Below are positions 1 through 12,159 of a DNA stretch of 64,000 nucleotides, piece by piece. The stretch is from Metapseudomonas otitidis (GTDB taxonomy: Bacteria > Pseudomonadota > Gammaproteobacteria > Pseudomonadales > Pseudomonadaceae), in assembly GCF_900111835.1 (NCBI RefSeq), contig NZ_FOJP01000004.1, positions 166,668-230,667 on the forward strand, read 5' to 3'. A program made the translations under genes and the position numbers. Positions within the stretch are counted from its first letter, which is position 1; each line of letters starts with the position of its first letter. Under the pieces are notes generated by a model. That model worked only from the letters and a program-made list of their open reading frames with translations, was not told the origin of the DNA and did no database searches.

Positions 1-1255
1 CTTCGTCACCGGCGCTGTGGCCGTGCTGGTCGTTGACGTCCTTGAAGTGGTCCAGGTCCATCATCAGCAGGCAGCAGGGGTGGCCGAAGCGGTCCTGCTG
101 GCGCAGCAGGTCACCGGCGCGCTGCATGAAGGCACGGCGATTGCCCAGGCCGGTGAGGGCGTCGGTAGTGGCCAGGGTCAGCAACTCCTGCTCAAGCCGC
201 TTGCGCGGGGTGATGTCGTAGCTCCAGACCAGGTAGGCCGGCTCGCCGTCCACCTCCACCAGGCGCCCGGAGATGACGCCCCAGTAGGGCTGCTGGCGGC
301 CCAGGCGGGCTTCCCAGTCATCCAGCTCGCCACGGGATTCCAGTGTGGCGCGAAACCGCTGGGCTTCCTCGGGGTCGGTGAACAGCTGCTCGAGGGCGAC
401 CCGGCGCGCCCGCGCCCAGGCGTGGCGCCTCAGCAGGCGCTGGGTGACGAAGTGGACCTTGCCGGAAAGGGTGCCGATGAGGGCCACGTCGCTGGGGCTG
501 GCTTCGAGGATGTCCCGCAGCAGCTCGCGGCCCTGGCGCAGCTCGCGGGTGCGGGCGTCCACCCGCGCCTCCAGGCTCTGGTTCAACTCGCCCAGGCGCT
601 CGGCCAGGCGTCGTTCGCGCCGGTAGTTGCGCACCAGTTGCAGCATCAGCAGCGAGCCGCCACCGAGCAGGCCGCAGAGGGCCCAGGCCAGGTTGTGGAA
701 GTAGCGGTAGAGGTGCTGGCGCTCGCCGTCCAGCTCGTTGGCCAGGGAGATGTTGGCGGCCACCATCACTTCGTGCATGGCGAGCTGCAGGGGTGGCAGT
801 TCATGGATCACCTCGCCGGCGAGTTGCCTGGCCGTGTCGCGGTCCTCCCAGCTGGCGCGCTGTTGCCAGCGGATGCTCAATTGCTCGACCTGGCGCAGGG
901 TGCCGTTGACGTCCGGGCGAGGCTGGGGCAGGTGGGCGAACATCGGGTGGTCGGAGAGGTCGCGGGTCAGGCTGCGCAGCACGCCCAGGCGCACGGTGAA
1001 GGCCGAGGGGCTGCTGCCCCCGCTTTCCAGGCTGCGGGCCTCCTCGACGAGGCGGCCCATGGCGTTGCGGATCTGGTAGGCCTGCCACAGCTCGCCATGG
1101 GAGGTCGGGTGGCCCAGTTGCCGGGCCTCGCGGATCACCATCCACAGGCAGCCGGCCACCACCACGGCCATGCCGGCCAGCAGCGCCAGCAGGACGAACA
1201 TGACCATCCGCTGGCGGGCGATGTAGGCGGCGTTGTCGGGTAGGCGCTCGGGCAT
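1..1255 (-). CDS. Membrane diguanylate cyclase (PAS-GGDEF), 3' end cut by window
   Basis: Predicted c-di-GMP-producing sensor. Only the first 418 codons are inside the window. From the ATG at 1255 I see a membrane helix at residues 18-40, about 150 periplasmic residues, a second helix at 190-210, a charged coiled linker (215-245), a PAS-like domain (about 245-355) and the start of a GGDEF domain (TTDALTGLGNRRAF at 366-379, DLDHFKDVND at 403-412). The sequence stops at HSAGDE, just before the GGDEF signature, so catalytic competence cannot be judged. It starts 3 bp after the stop of the secreted protein at 1259-1762, so the two are probably co-transcribed and that protein may supply the periplasmic input. 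Confidence 0.93.
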   Translation of the reverse strand, partial: MPERLPDNAAYIARQRMVMFVLLALLAGMAVVVAGCLWMVIREARQLGHPTSHGELWQAYQIRNAMGRLVEEARSLESGGSSPSAFTVRLGVLRSLTRDLSDHPMFAHLPQPRPDVNGTLRQVEQLSIRWQQRASWEDRDTARQLAGEVIHELPPLQLAMHEVMVAANISLANELDGERQHLYRYFHNLAWALCGLLGGGSLLMLQLVRNYRRERRLAERLGELNQSLEARVDARTRELRQGRELLRDILEASPSDVALIGTLSGKVHFVTQRLLRRHAWARARRVALEQLFTDPEEAQRFRATLESRGELDDWEARLGRQQPYWGVISGRLVEVDGEPAYLVWSYDITPRKRLEQELLTLATTDALTGLGNRRAFMQRAGDLLRQQDRFGHPCCLLMMDLDHFKDVNDQHGHSAGDE

Positions 1256-1258
1256 GGC

Positions 1259-1762
1259 TTACTCGATGAAGATCTCGCTGAGTTGCCAGATGGCGCGGTT
1301 GTAGTACTTCTGGGTCCGCAGTTCGTGGTGCTGGTCGAACGGGTACATGAGAAACAGTGGCCCGAGGGATTCCACCGGCATCGGCTGGCCGTCGCGCTGG
1401 TAGGCGATGACCGGGGAATAGCGGTTGATGTCGCTGGCCGGGATGATCACCGAGTAGTCGTTCAGTGCGCGCATGCGCAGCTGGGCATTGGCCGGTGGGC
1501 TCACGTGCAGCTGGCGCAGCAGGTAGGCCAGGGGCACGCCGCGCCACTCGGAGACGCGATCATCTGCCGGGCCACGGGCCGTGACGGTGGTGGCGGGCAT
1601 GCTCTGCAAGGTGCGCAGGGTGAAGGTGCGGACGGGTTGCCCAGGGCTGTGCACCTTCAGGGCGGGCAGGTCCAGCGGGTAGGCGGCCTCATCTGCCCGG
1701 ACCCAGGAACAGGCCAGTAGCGTCAGGAAAATGGTGACAAAAAAACGTCGCTTTAACGGCAT
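1259..1762 (-). CDS. Secreted protein with oxidoreductase molybdopterin-binding-like (SUOX-like) fold
   Basis: 167-residue exported protein. Residues 1-23 form a signal peptide (basic MPLKRR, hydrophobic core, cut near VRA-DE). The rest looks like the small molybdopterin-binding fold of sulfite-oxidase-type enzymes: an EWRGVPL motif followed by LL, an NDYSVIIP segment and a GPLFLMYPFD segment near the C terminus. It is much shorter than a true enzyme and I see no conserved Mo-ligating cysteine, so it is more likely a periplasmic ligand-binding module than an oxidoreductase. It lies directly upstream of the GGDEF gene with a 3-bp gap. Family assignment is from motif resemblance only. Confidence 0.85.
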   Translation of the reverse strand: MPLKRRFFVTIFLTLLACSWVRADEAAYPLDLPALKVHSPGQPVRTFTLRTLQSMPATTVTARGPADDRVSEWRGVPLAYLLRQLHVSPPANAQLRMRALNDYSVIIPASDINRYSPVIAYQRDGQPMPVESLGPLFLMYPFDQHHELRTQKYYNRAIWQLSEIFIE

Positions 1763-1857
1763 GCGACTGTCCTCGGGCCTCGTGGTGCCAGCATATCGTC
1801 AGCATGCCGGCAGGCTTGAGGGAATCCGACGAAACGTGATGGCGCTTTGATGTCCGT

Positions 1858-2214
1858 TCAGGAACGGTTCCGCCAGTTGCGCCACCAGCCGCCGCTGAAG
1901 AGGAAGCGCGGGAAGGTCACGAACTGCTCCATCAGGATGCGTCCCACCGCATCGCGGCGGCCGTCGAAGGGCTCCGGCGCTTCGTGCTCCAGGCGGTGGC
2001 CGTGGCCTTGCAGGGCGAGGGAGGCCAGCACGCCGATGACCCCCAGCGCCACGGGCAGCCAGGCCAGGTCGAACAGGCCGGTGAGGATCACCAGCACCGA
2101 GACGACGAACAGCGGCACGGCGATCAGGTGCAGCACGAGGTTGGTGGGGTTGCGGTGGTTCCTGGCGTAGGTGCGCCACTGCCAGCGGTGAAGATCGGGA
2201 TGACGTTTGCCCAT
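1858..2214 (-). CDS. Mpo1-like (DUF962-type) small membrane protein
   Basis: 118-residue integral membrane protein. It has the hallmarks of the Mpo1/DUF962 family: an N-terminal RNHRNPTNLVLH segment, a hydrophobic hairpin (residues ~29-68) with VPLFV and LAWLPVALGVIGVLA, then QGHGHRLEHEAPEP, where the conserved His and Glu residues fall. Yeast Mpo1 is a 2-hydroxy fatty acid dioxygenase; bacterial homologues are uncharacterised, so the function is inferred from fold only. It stands alone, 95 bp downstream of the 1762 gene start and transcribed in the same direction as the chemoreceptor upstream. Confidence 0.85.
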   Translation of the reverse strand: MGKRHPDLHRWQWRTYARNHRNPTNLVLHLIAVPLFVVSVLVILTGLFDLAWLPVALGVIGVLASLALQGHGHRLEHEAPEPFDGRRDAVGRILMEQFVTFPRFLFSGGWWRNWRNRS

Positions 2215-2248
2215 GTGCGAATCCTCCGGGATTGGCGGGCAGTCTAGG

Positions 2249-2270
2249 CCGGCCCCGAGGGGGCCGGCGA
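2249..2270. terminator. GC-rich hairpin downstream of the chemoreceptor gene
   Basis: The arms GCCGGCCCC and GGGGCCGGC around a short loop form a strong stem in the 88-bp space between the chemoreceptor stop (2303) and the Mpo1-like start (2214). There is no U-run on either strand, so this is a weak terminator candidate and may only protect the mRNA end. Confidence 0.3.
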
Positions 2271-2302
2271 ATGGGTCTTCTCTATGGGTGGGATAGAAGC
2301 GG

Positions 2303-3784
2303 CTACAGCTTGAGCTGGCGGATGGCGCGGGACAGCTCGCTGGCCAGTTCGGCCAGCTCGTTGCTGGTGGCGGCGGAGCCGACGGTCTGGCCGACGGTGA
2401 GTTCGGTGACGTCGCGGATGCGCACCACGGCGCGGGTCATTTCCTCGGCCACCTGGCTCTGCTGCTCGGCGGCGACGGCGATCTGGGTGTTGCTCTCACG
2501 CATCTGCGCCACGGCACCGGCGATGGCGGCCAGGGCTTCGCCGGCTTCGTGGGCCTGCTGCACGCAGCTGTCGGCCTTGTAGGAGCTCTCCTGCATGAAC
2601 TCCACGGCGTCCCGGGTGCCGGACTGCAGGGCGTTGATCATGGAGGTGATCTCGTCGGTGGAGTCCTGCACACGGCGGGCGAGGTTGCGCACCTCGTCGG
2701 CCACCACGGCGAAGCCACGGCCCATTTCCCCGGCGCGGGCGGCTTCGATGGCGGCGTTGAGCGCCAGCAGGTTGGTCTGCTCGGCGATGCCGTGGATGAC
2801 GCTGACCACGCTGCTGATCTTCTGGCTGTCCTCGGCGAGGCGGCCGATCATCTCGGCGGTCTGCTGCACGCCGCTGGACAGCCCGGCGATGGACTCACCC
2901 ACGCGGCTGACCACCTGCTGGCCATTGCCGGCCAACTGGTCGGCGGTGCGCGACTGGTCGCGGGTGTCGGCGGCGTGCTGGGCGATGTGGTGGACGGTGG
3001 CGGACATCTCGTTGATGGCGGTGGCGGCCTGGTCGGTCTCGCTCTGCTGCCCGAGCATGCCCTGGCGGACCTCGCCCATGCTGCCGGCGAGGCGGGCGGC
3101 ACCTTCGTCGAGGCGGGCGGTGACCTGGGCGACGGTGCCCACCACGCGCTGGAAGCCCGACTGCATGGCGTTGAAGGCGCTGGCCATCTGGCCCACTTCG
3201 TCGCGGCTGTCCAGCGGGACGCGGGCGGAGAGGTCGCCGCTCTTCTCCACGTGGAGCATCACATCCTTGAGGGTGTTGAGGTGGCTGAGCAGGAAGCGGA
3301 TCAGCAGCTGCGAGGACGCCAGCAGCACGATCATCAGCAGGAACACGGTGACGGCGTAGTTGAGGGTGCGATCAGCGAACACCTCGATGAAGCTCGGCCC
3401 TCGGGCCAGCACGGCCACGCGCTGGCCCTGGCCGGCGTCCTGCACGTGGGCACCGATGACCGGGTCGCTGCCGAAGAGGTTGTCATGGGGGAGGTCGACC
3501 CAGCCATTGGCACGGGCCAGCGCCGAGCCATCGACACCGCGCACATCGGGGCTGCTGCCGCTGGCGAAGACCACCACGTCTCCGCCACCGGGCAGGGCCT
3601 GGCCGCTCGGCCAGGCCTTGAGCAACTGCGCCCTGGATTGCGCCGCCTCGCGGGCAGCCTGCTGGCGGGCATCCTGCTCCAGGGAAATGGCATGCAGCAC
3701 CAGGAGCAGGGTGGTGGCGAACGCCACCGCGTTGACGGCCCAGAACTTGTACTTCAGTGACAGGTCGCGAATCCATTTGCCCAT
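2303..3784 (-). CDS. Methyl-accepting chemotaxis protein
   Basis: 493-residue chemoreceptor. The start at 3784 ([15 protein letters not shown]) puts the first helix at ~15-33; an upstream in-frame ATG at 3877 would add 31 residues that look non-coding. A small periplasmic domain follows, then a second helix (about 140-165, [15 protein letters not shown]), a HAMP linker and a long helical signalling domain whose tip contains the conserved [17 protein letters not shown]. There is no C-terminal NWETF-type CheR tether; the protein ends [10 protein letters not shown]. No chemotaxis genes are adjacent. The ligand is unknown. Confidence 0.95.
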   Translation of the reverse strand: MGKWIRDLSLKYKFWAVNAVAFATTLLLVLHAISLEQDARQQAAREAAQSRAQLLKAWPSGQALPGGGDVVVFASGSSPDVRGVDGSALARANGWVDLPHDNLFGSDPVIGAHVQDAGQGQRVAVLARGPSFIEVFADRTLNYAVTVFLLMIVLLASSQLLIRFLLSHLNTLKDVMLHVEKSGDLSARVPLDSRDEVGQMASAFNAMQSGFQRVVGTVAQVTARLDEGAARLAGSMGEVRQGMLGQQSETDQAATAINEMSATVHHIAQHAADTRDQSRTADQLAGNGQQVVSRVGESIAGLSSGVQQTAEMIGRLAEDSQKISSVVSVIHGIAEQTNLLALNAAIEAARAGEMGRGFAVVADEVRNLARRVQDSTDEITSMINALQSGTRDAVEFMQESSYKADSCVQQAHEAGEALAAIAGAVAQMRESNTQIAVAAEQQSQVAEEMTRAVVRIRDVTELTVGQTVGSAATSNELAELASELSRAIRQLKL

Positions 3785-3892
3785 GGGATCGTTCTTCTTC
3801 TCGGTATGGCTGTTGGCAAGGTGCCAGCATTGTTTCGCAGCACTCTGACGCGAAACTTGATCCTTATCAATTCGCACTTTCGCACGAAGAGG

Positions 3893-4699
3893 TTAGGCGA
3901 TATCTGGCAGCCCAAAGAACTGACGAGCGCATGCCGTGCTGTGTGAGGCGAGCTGTTCCTGGGACTCGCCCCGGTGCAGCGCGACCTCCCGCAGGACTTC
4001 CGTGAGGAAGGCCGGCTCATTGCGCCCATGCTTGGGTTTCGGCCGCAAACTGCGAGGCATTAGGTAGGGCGCATCACTTTCCAGCATCAACCGACCGGCG
4101 GGAATGTCCCGCACCAGCGGGTGCAGGTGGGTGCCACGGCGCTCATCGCATATCCAGCCGGTGATGCCGATGTGCAGGTCGAGGTCCAGGTAGGCGTACA
4201 GCGTGCGCTGCTCGCCGGTGAAGCAGTGCACCACGGCGGCGGGCAATTGGTCGCGGAAGGGGCGGAGGATCGCCAGCAGGCGTTCGCTCGCCTCGCGCTC
4301 GTGGAGGAACACCGGCTTGCCCAGCTCCACGGCCAGCGCCAGCTGTTCTTCGAGGGCTTTCTCCTGCTGCGGGCGGGGGGAGAAGTCGCGGTTGAAGTCC
4401 AGGCCGCATTCGCCCACGGCGCGCACGTCCGGCTCGCTCAGCAAGGCCTTCAGGCGACGAGCGGTATCGGCGTTCCAGTGGCTGGCATCGTGGGGGTGGA
4501 CCCCGGCGGTACTGAACAGCCGTTGCCGCTCGGGATCGAGCCGGCGGGCCAGTGCCAGAGCGGCTTCGCTTTCCTTCTCGCTGGTGCCGGTGAGCACCAT
4601 CTGCACCACGCCGGCGGCGATGGCGCGCTCCAGAAGGGCTTCGCACTCGGGGGCGAAGCTCGGGTGGGTCAGATTGACGCCGATGTCGATGAGTTGCAT
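3893..4699 (-). CDS. tatD: TatD family 3'-5' DNase / metal-dependent hydrolase
   Basis: 268-residue TIM-barrel hydrolase. It is the true TatD type: it begins [15 protein letters not shown], like E. coli TatD with DIGVNLT in place of the DTHCH motif of other paralogues. Further conserved blocks are [56 protein letters not shown] and [15 protein letters not shown], which carry the metal-binding His, Glu and Asp residues. TatD enzymes are Mg-dependent 3'-5' DNases linked to oxidative DNA damage. The open frame runs much further upstream, but the ATG at 4699 matches the family N terminus. The gene is monocistronic, divergent from the transglycosylase at 4940. Confidence 0.95.
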   Translation of the reverse strand: MQLIDIGVNLTHPSFAPECEALLERAIAAGVVQMVLTGTSEKESEAALALARRLDPERQRLFSTAGVHPHDASHWNADTARRLKALLSEPDVRAVGECGLDFNRDFSPRPQQEKALEEQLALAVELGKPVFLHEREASERLLAILRPFRDQLPAAVVHCFTGEQRTLYAYLDLDLHIGITGWICDERRGTHLHPLVRDIPAGRLMLESDAPYLMPRSLRPKPKHGRNEPAFLTEVLREVALHRGESQEQLASHSTACARQFFGLPDIA

Positions 4700-4939
4700 C
4701 TTTCCTACCTCTCTGATGCGAGCGGGGCAGGATAGCAAGCGCCCGATCAGTCGAAAAAGCCAATATTTACGTGGGGTTATGCGGGTTCGTCGGCAGGGTG
4801 ACCGCCGGTGGCTGGCAATGCACGGCGGGCTGTGACACTCTCCGCGCCCCCTCGCTGGCGCCCAGGGAACTCCCCTGTGGCATGGCGTTCTCAGTCGCTC
4901 GGGTTCGCATGGTGCGGGCCGTACGGGTCCGGAGATCAG

Positions 4940-6355
4940 ATGACGCGAATCCTGCCGCTGCTCGTGTGCCTGCTGGCCCTGCTGCCGTTCCCGGCGGCGG
5001 CGCGCCTGGCCGGCCCGCCGGAGAACTGGCAGCAGCCGAGCGAGGCCCGCGACCTGGCGCAGATCCGCCGGACCGGGGTGCTCAAGGTGCTGGTCAACCA
5101 GAGCCGCAACAGCTCTGGCGAGGTGAAGGGCCAGGCCATCGGCGTCGAATACCACCGCATCCGTGCCTTCGAACAGTTCCTCAACCGTGATGGGCGCCCG
5201 CTCGAAGTGCGCATCATTCCCCGCCCCAAGGACCAGCTCGCCGCCGCATTGCTGCGCGGTGAGGGGGATCTGGTCGCTCCCGGTGAACTCCTCGATCCCC
5301 GTGCCACCTCGGACGTCAGCGCCAGCGCGCCGGTGCGTGAGCACGTGCCGCTGGTGCTGGTGGCGCGCACCGGTGACCGGCGTTTCCAGCGCCTGGAGCA
5401 ATTGGCCGGGCGGGTGGTGACCCTGCCCGCCGGCAGCGGCGCGGCGGAGGCGGTGCGCAAGGTGAACCGGCAGCTCGCCCAGCGCCACCTGGCGCCCATC
5501 GCCATCGAGTGGGTGGACCCCAGCCTGGCGGTGGAAGACGTGCTGGAGATGGTGCAGGCCGGCATCTATTCGATGACGGTGGTGGAGCAGCCCATTGCCG
5601 AGCGCTGGGCCAAGGTGCTGCCCAAGCTGCGCATCGACCGCCACCTGGTGCTGGATAACCAGCGCGACATGACCTGGTACGTGCGCCGCGATGCGCCGAT
5701 GCTGCGGGCCAGCATCGACCGCTTTCTGGCGACCTACAAGACGCCGGCAGACCAGGACGCCACCTTCCAGCGCGTCTACCGGCGCCTCTACAAGGTGCGC
5801 TACCCGCTGGCCCGGGCCGACCGCCAGCGGCTTGAGAAGGTCCGCCCGGTGCTGCAGCGCTTCGCCGACGAGCACGCGCTGGACTGGCTCAACCTCGCTG
5901 CTGTGGCCTACAAGGAGTCCAGCCTCAACCCCGGTGCGCGGGGCGCCAGCGGGGCGACCGGGCTGATGCAGATCACCCCGGCTGCGGCACGCTCGGTGGG
6001 GGTGGGTGACATCCATGCGCTGGACAAGAATGTGCAGGCCTCGGCCCGTTACATGGCGAAGCTGCGCAAGGGCTTCTTCAACAGCGCCCAGCTCAACGAG
6101 CGTGAGCGCATGGCCTTCGTGCTGGCGGCCTACAACGTGGGCCCGCAGCGGGTCCAGAGCCTGCGCGCCGAGGCTCGTCGGCGGGGGCTCAATCCCAACC
6201 AATGGTTCTTCCAGGTGGAGCGCGTTGCCGCCGAGCAACTGGGCATGGGCGTGGTGAGTTATGTCAGCGCGGTCAACAAGTACTACCTGGCTTACGCCCG
6301 GGAGCGGGACGACCTGGAGGGGCAAGTCCGCGTGGCCAGTCGAGGGCGTAAATAA
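4940..6355 (+). CDS. MltF-type lytic transglycosylase (SBP_bac_3 + SLT domains)
   Basis: 471-residue cell-wall enzyme. The start at 4940 has a GGAG box at 4931 and gives a signal peptide ([15 protein letters not shown]). Residues ~40-290 resemble a periplasmic amino-acid-binding fold; residues ~300-450 are an SLT transglycosylase domain with the catalytic Glu in [11 protein letters not shown], followed by [16 protein letters not shown] and AYNVGPQRV. MltF enzymes cleave peptidoglycan to 1,6-anhydromuropeptides and the first domain binds muropeptides. There is no lipobox Cys, so unlike some lytic transglycosylases it is probably periplasmic rather than a lipoprotein. PAO1 has a similar gene near its lipase locus (from memory). 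Confidence 0.93.
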   Translation: MTRILPLLVCLLALLPFPAAARLAGPPENWQQPSEARDLAQIRRTGVLKVLVNQSRNSSGEVKGQAIGVEYHRIRAFEQFLNRDGRPLEVRIIPRPKDQLAAALLRGEGDLVAPGELLDPRATSDVSASAPVREHVPLVLVARTGDRRFQRLEQLAGRVVTLPAGSGAAEAVRKVNRQLAQRHLAPIAIEWVDPSLAVEDVLEMVQAGIYSMTVVEQPIAERWAKVLPKLRIDRHLVLDNQRDMTWYVRRDAPMLRASIDRFLATYKTPADQDATFQRVYRRLYKVRYPLARADRQRLEKVRPVLQRFADEHALDWLNLAAVAYKESSLNPGARGASGATGLMQITPAAARSVGVGDIHALDKNVQASARYMAKLRKGFFNSAQLNERERMAFVLAAYNVGPQRVQSLRAEARRRGLNPNQWFFQVERVAAEQLGMGVVSYVSAVNKYYLAYARERDDLEGQVRVASRGRK

Positions 6356-6420
6356 TCGATTTTATCGATAGCGATTACGGGTTTTTTGCGATTTTAATAT
6401 CGATAAATTTGGATAGGATG
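6355..6420 (+). promoter_or_regulatory. AT-rich region with three ATCGAT copies upstream of doxX
   Basis: Right after the transglycosylase stop lies a dyad of two ATCGAT copies (6355-6360 and 6364-6369) separated by TTT, with a third copy at 6399-6404 and two GCGATT elements between. The stretch is far more AT-rich than its surroundings. A -10-like GATAGGAT follows near 6412-6419. I read this as the doxX promoter with a possible operator; no known regulator is assigned. Confidence 0.4.
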
Positions 6421-6467
6421 GCGTCCACCTGAACCCACAACGCTTCACAACGAAAGGAACAGCCACC

Positions 6468-6902
6468 ATGTCGAACACCCTCAAGCGCCTCTTCTCCACC
6501 AACGCCGGCATCGGCATCACCCTGCTTCGCGTCGTCACCGGCCTGACCTTCATGGCCCACGGCTCGCAGAAACTCTTCGGCCTGTTCGGCGGCTACGGCC
6601 TGGCCGGCACCGGCCAGTGGATGGAAAGCATCGGGCTGACCCCGGGCTACCTGATGGCCCTGATGGCGGGCAGCGCCGAGTTCTTCGGCGGCCTGGCCCT
6701 GGTGATCGGCCTGCTGGTGCGTCCGGCGGCGCTGTCGCTGATCGTGGCGATGGTGGTGGCGACCTTCAGCGTGCACTGGGCCAGCGGCTTCTTCATCACC
6801 GACGGTGGCTTCGAGTACGCGATGATCCTCGGCCTGATCGCCGCGACCCTTCTGATCGAAGGGGCCGGGCGCTACTCCCTGGACCGCAAGCTGGCGCAAT
6901 AA
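6468..6902 (+). CDS. DoxX family membrane protein
   Basis: 144-residue inner-membrane protein with four predicted helices (about 15-35, 58-78, 82-100, 112-130). The family motif GLTFMAHGSQKLFGLFGG lies at the N terminus, and a GSAEFFGGLALVIGLLVRPAA block forms the second and third helices. DoxX-like proteins are tied to thiol or redox stress handling in other bacteria, but the biochemical role is not settled. AAAGGAAC lies just upstream of the ATG. The gene is monocistronic: preceded by the ATCGAT-rich segment and followed by a strong terminator. Confidence 0.93.
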   Translation: MSNTLKRLFSTNAGIGITLLRVVTGLTFMAHGSQKLFGLFGGYGLAGTGQWMESIGLTPGYLMALMAGSAEFFGGLALVIGLLVRPAALSLIVAMVVATFSVHWASGFFITDGGFEYAMILGLIAATLLIEGAGRYSLDRKLAQ

Positions 6903-6933
6903 CCTGGCGTTCGCAGCAAGCCCTACACGCAAA

Positions 6934-6963
6934 ACCCGAGGCAGTCACTGCCTCGGGTTTTTT
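6934..6963 (+). terminator. Rho-independent terminator after doxX
   Basis: ACCCGAGGCAG and CTGCCTCGGGT are perfect arms around TCA, followed by TTTTTT. It lies 32 bp after the doxX stop and just before the convergent foldase gene. Confidence 0.9.
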
Positions 6964-6973
6964 CATGGGCGGC

Positions 6974-8008
6974 TTATGGGGCGGCCTGCTCGGCACGACG
7001 GCTGGCCAGTTCCAGGGCGGCATTCAGGCGCAGGCGCTCGCGTTCGTCGAAACGCTCCTCCGCCAGGCGCTGGATGGCCTGACGCCGGTCTGCCTCGCTC
7101 AGGCCGGCGTTGGCTTCGATGCGCAGTTTCTCTTCCTGGAAGGCGGCGATACGGCGATTCCAGCCCTGCCGGCGGCCGTCTAGTTCCTCCAGGCGCTGGG
7201 TGGCCTCGGCGCCCACCAGTTGCTGGCGCAGGCGGCGGATCTCCGCGGGGCTGGCCCCTTCGGCCTGCAGGCGGCTGGTGGCGGTACGCAGTTCCACTTG
7301 CAGTTGCGGCAGGAGCGCATCGTGCAGCTCCTCAGGCAATGCCTGGCGCAGCCGGTCCACGGCGGCCGCCTTGGCGTCGTCGTCGAGGCTGGCGTCGTGG
7401 CGGATGGCCAGGCGCTCGAGGGTGAAGCGGTTGTACGCCTCCTCGCGGGCGAAGAACGCCTGGTGGGCTTCCGGGCTGAAGATCCGTGCGCGCAGGGCGG
7501 CCACGGCGTCCTCCCGCTGGCGCAGGGCCGCGAGGTCGGTCTGCTGGGGCAGGTCGCGTTCCAGTTCGATCAGTTGCCGCTTGTAGTCCAGGTACTGCTC
7601 CAGCAGTGCCAGGGCCTGCTGCCGGGCGGGCTCCTGCAGCTGGCTGGCGACGTAGTCGCGCAGCCGCTGCACGGTGGTGGCCAGGGGCTCTTCACCCATT
7701 GCAGCGAGGAAGTAATCGAACAGCAGGCGTATGTCTTCCTCGATCACCAGGTTGCCGGCCGCATCCACTCGCAGACGGCCATCGACTTCCGTCCCGGCGA
7801 AGGAGGGCGGGAGGGGGGCGATGGCTGTCGGCAGCGGCGGTGGGCCGGTGAGCGCAGGTTCGGGAGATTCGATGGGTTCGGCCGCTTGCGGGGTGATGGT
7901 CGGGAGTGGGCTGCCGGTGCCCGGTTCGGCCTGCTCGGCGCCCTGGTGAAGGAACACGGCAAGGCCGCCGGCGAACAGCAGCGGGATGGAGAGAAGGCGC
8001 TTTTTCAC
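6974..8008 (-). CDS. lifO: Lipase-specific foldase (copy 1, downstream operon)
   Basis: 344-residue inner-membrane-anchored steric chaperone that folds the cognate lipase in the periplasm before type II secretion. I place the start at GTG 8008, preceded by GAGGTAACC; the in-frame ATG at 8050 lacks such a site. An N-terminal anchor ([16 protein letters not shown]) is followed by a Pro/Ala-rich linker (~residues 20-70), then the signature [13 protein letters not shown] and a long, charged, helical C-terminal body rich in Arg, Glu and Gln. It lies 46 bp after the stop of lipase copy 1 and almost certainly shares its mRNA. It has the same length as the second foldase at 9295. Confidence 0.95.
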   Translation of the reverse strand: MKKRLLSIPLLFAGGLAVFLHQGAEQAEPGTGSPLPTITPQAAEPIESPEPALTGPPPLPTAIAPLPPSFAGTEVDGRLRVDAAGNLVIEEDIRLLFDYFLAAMGEEPLATTVQRLRDYVASQLQEPARQQALALLEQYLDYKRQLIELERDLPQQTDLAALRQREDAVAALRARIFSPEAHQAFFAREEAYNRFTLERLAIRHDASLDDDAKAAAVDRLRQALPEELHDALLPQLQVELRTATSRLQAEGASPAEIRRLRQQLVGAEATQRLEELDGRRQGWNRRIAAFQEEKLRIEANAGLSEADRRQAIQRLAEERFDERERLRLNAALELASRRAEQAAP

Positions 8009-8054
8009 GGTTACCTCGGATGAGGGACGGAGCCCGGAGGCTCCGCCCATGGGG

Positions 8055-10329
<2,275 letters not shown>

Positions 10330-10375
10330 GGGCACCTCGAACAGGGGGCGGGGCCCGAAGGCCCCGCCCGTTGGG

Positions 10376-11356
<981 letters not shown>

Positions 11357-11363
11357 CTACTTC

Positions 11364-11383
11364 GCGCCCCGTCCCGGGGGCGC
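11364..11383 (-). repeat. Inverted repeat in the lipase leader mRNA
   Basis: GCGCCCC and GGGGCGC are perfect 7-bp arms around six bases. The repeat lies between the predicted sigma-54 start (about 11392) and the lipase ATG, so it would form a stem-loop near the 5' end of the mRNA. A role in stability or regulator binding is inference. Confidence 0.5.
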
Positions 11384-11403
11384 ACATCGGCGTGGAGCCC
11401 GTG

Positions 11404-11418
11404 GCAGATTCCATGCCA
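11404..11418 (-). promoter_or_regulatory. Sigma-54 (RpoN) promoter of lipase-foldase operon 2
   Basis: The minus-strand sequence TGGCATGGAATCTGC matches the -24/-12 consensus TGGCACG-N4-TTGC at 12 of the informative positions, with GG and GC at exact spacing. The predicted start is near 11392 and the lipase ATG is at 11308. P. aeruginosa lipA is known to need RpoN, which supports the call. Confidence 0.7.
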
Positions 11419-11506
11419 TTGCGGGCCGCAGGTGCCCGTGCCTTCTGGGGCGGGCGTTTCGCCGTTGTTTACAGCCGTTCACCCAACGATGCGGGCCGTT
11501 TCCCTG

Positions 11507-12052
11507 TTACTGAGTGAAACGCGCGTTTGAGTCGTCTGCCCGTAACGGCCAACTGTGCACGGCGCGGTAATGGAGACGGTCTCCGTGGTTTTCCGAAGAA
11601 AACAGGGTGAAGCGGTCGGCGACCCAATCGAAGGTTTGGGGTGCGCCCTCGGGGCGCTGGCGAGCCCGCCGGGCCAGGGTGACGTGAGGGCGGTAGGCGC
11701 GGCGTTCCTGGGGGAAGCCGGCGGCGTTGAGGCGCTCGGCGAGGGTTGAAGCCAGGTTCAGCAGGGCGGCGGGCGGCTGGCTGGGCGCCAGGTACAGCAG
11801 CCCCTGCTGCCAGAGGTCCAGCCGGTCCAGATGGAGGGGGAAGGCATCGGCCTGGATGCCGTCCGCCAGGGCGAGGAGCTCATCGAGGCGTTCGCTGGGT
11901 TGGCTGCCCAGGAAGGCGAGGGTGAGGTGCAGGTTGGCGACCGCCACCGGCTGGCCACCGCAATCTAGGCTGTCGCGCCAGCTGGCCATGGCCGAGGCGA
12001 CGAGGTTGGGCAGTGGCAGGGCGAAGAACAGGCGCAGGGGCGGTGTTGGCAT
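11507..12052 (-). CDS. thpR: RNA 2',3'-cyclic phosphodiesterase (LigT/ThpR)
   Basis: 181-residue 2H phosphoesterase. The two HxTx catalytic motifs are visible: HLTLAFLG in the N-terminal half and HVTLARRA in the C-terminal half. The N terminus MPTPPLRLFFALPLP matches the family from the ATG at 12052; the reading frame stays open upstream to 12163, but that part overlaps a probable promoter. These enzymes open 2',3'-cyclic phosphates on RNA. The gene sits just upstream of the lipase promoter region, the same neighbourhood I remember in PAO1. Confidence 0.93.
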   Translation of the reverse strand: MPTPPLRLFFALPLPNLVASAMASWRDSLDCGGQPVAVANLHLTLAFLGSQPSERLDELLALADGIQADAFPLHLDRLDLWQQGLLYLAPSQPPAALLNLASTLAERLNAAGFPQERRAYRPHVTLARRARQRPEGAPQTFDWVADRFTLFSSENHGDRLHYRAVHSWPLRADDSNARFTQ

Positions 12053-12123
12053 GGCGATCCTGGGTGGAATTGAAGGGGGGAGGGTGGCGTTCGGAATCTT
12101 CCCAAAGGGTGACGAGAGTTGTC

Positions 12124-12153
12124 TTGACAGTGCCGAGGCGCCTTCTCTAGGAT
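12124..12153 (+). promoter_or_regulatory. Sigma-70 promoter
   Basis: TTGACA (12124-12129), an 18-bp spacer and TAGGAT (12148-12153) form a strong sigma-70 promoter reading toward the small gene at 12292. The predicted start is near 12160, which leaves a leader of about 130 nt. Confidence 0.65.
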
Positions 12154-12159
12154 TTCGCC

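Noticed and set aside
4700-6325. N-terminal extension of the TatD frame to 6325
   Set aside because: The frame is open by chance through the antisense of the transglycosylase gene; the family N terminus starts at 4699.
11505-11547. TGTTAC and GTAACG half-sites resembling CbrB binding sequence near the lipase promoter
   Set aside because: The spacing (31 bp instead of about 14) and the mismatch in the second half do not fit, and one half lies in the thpR coding region.
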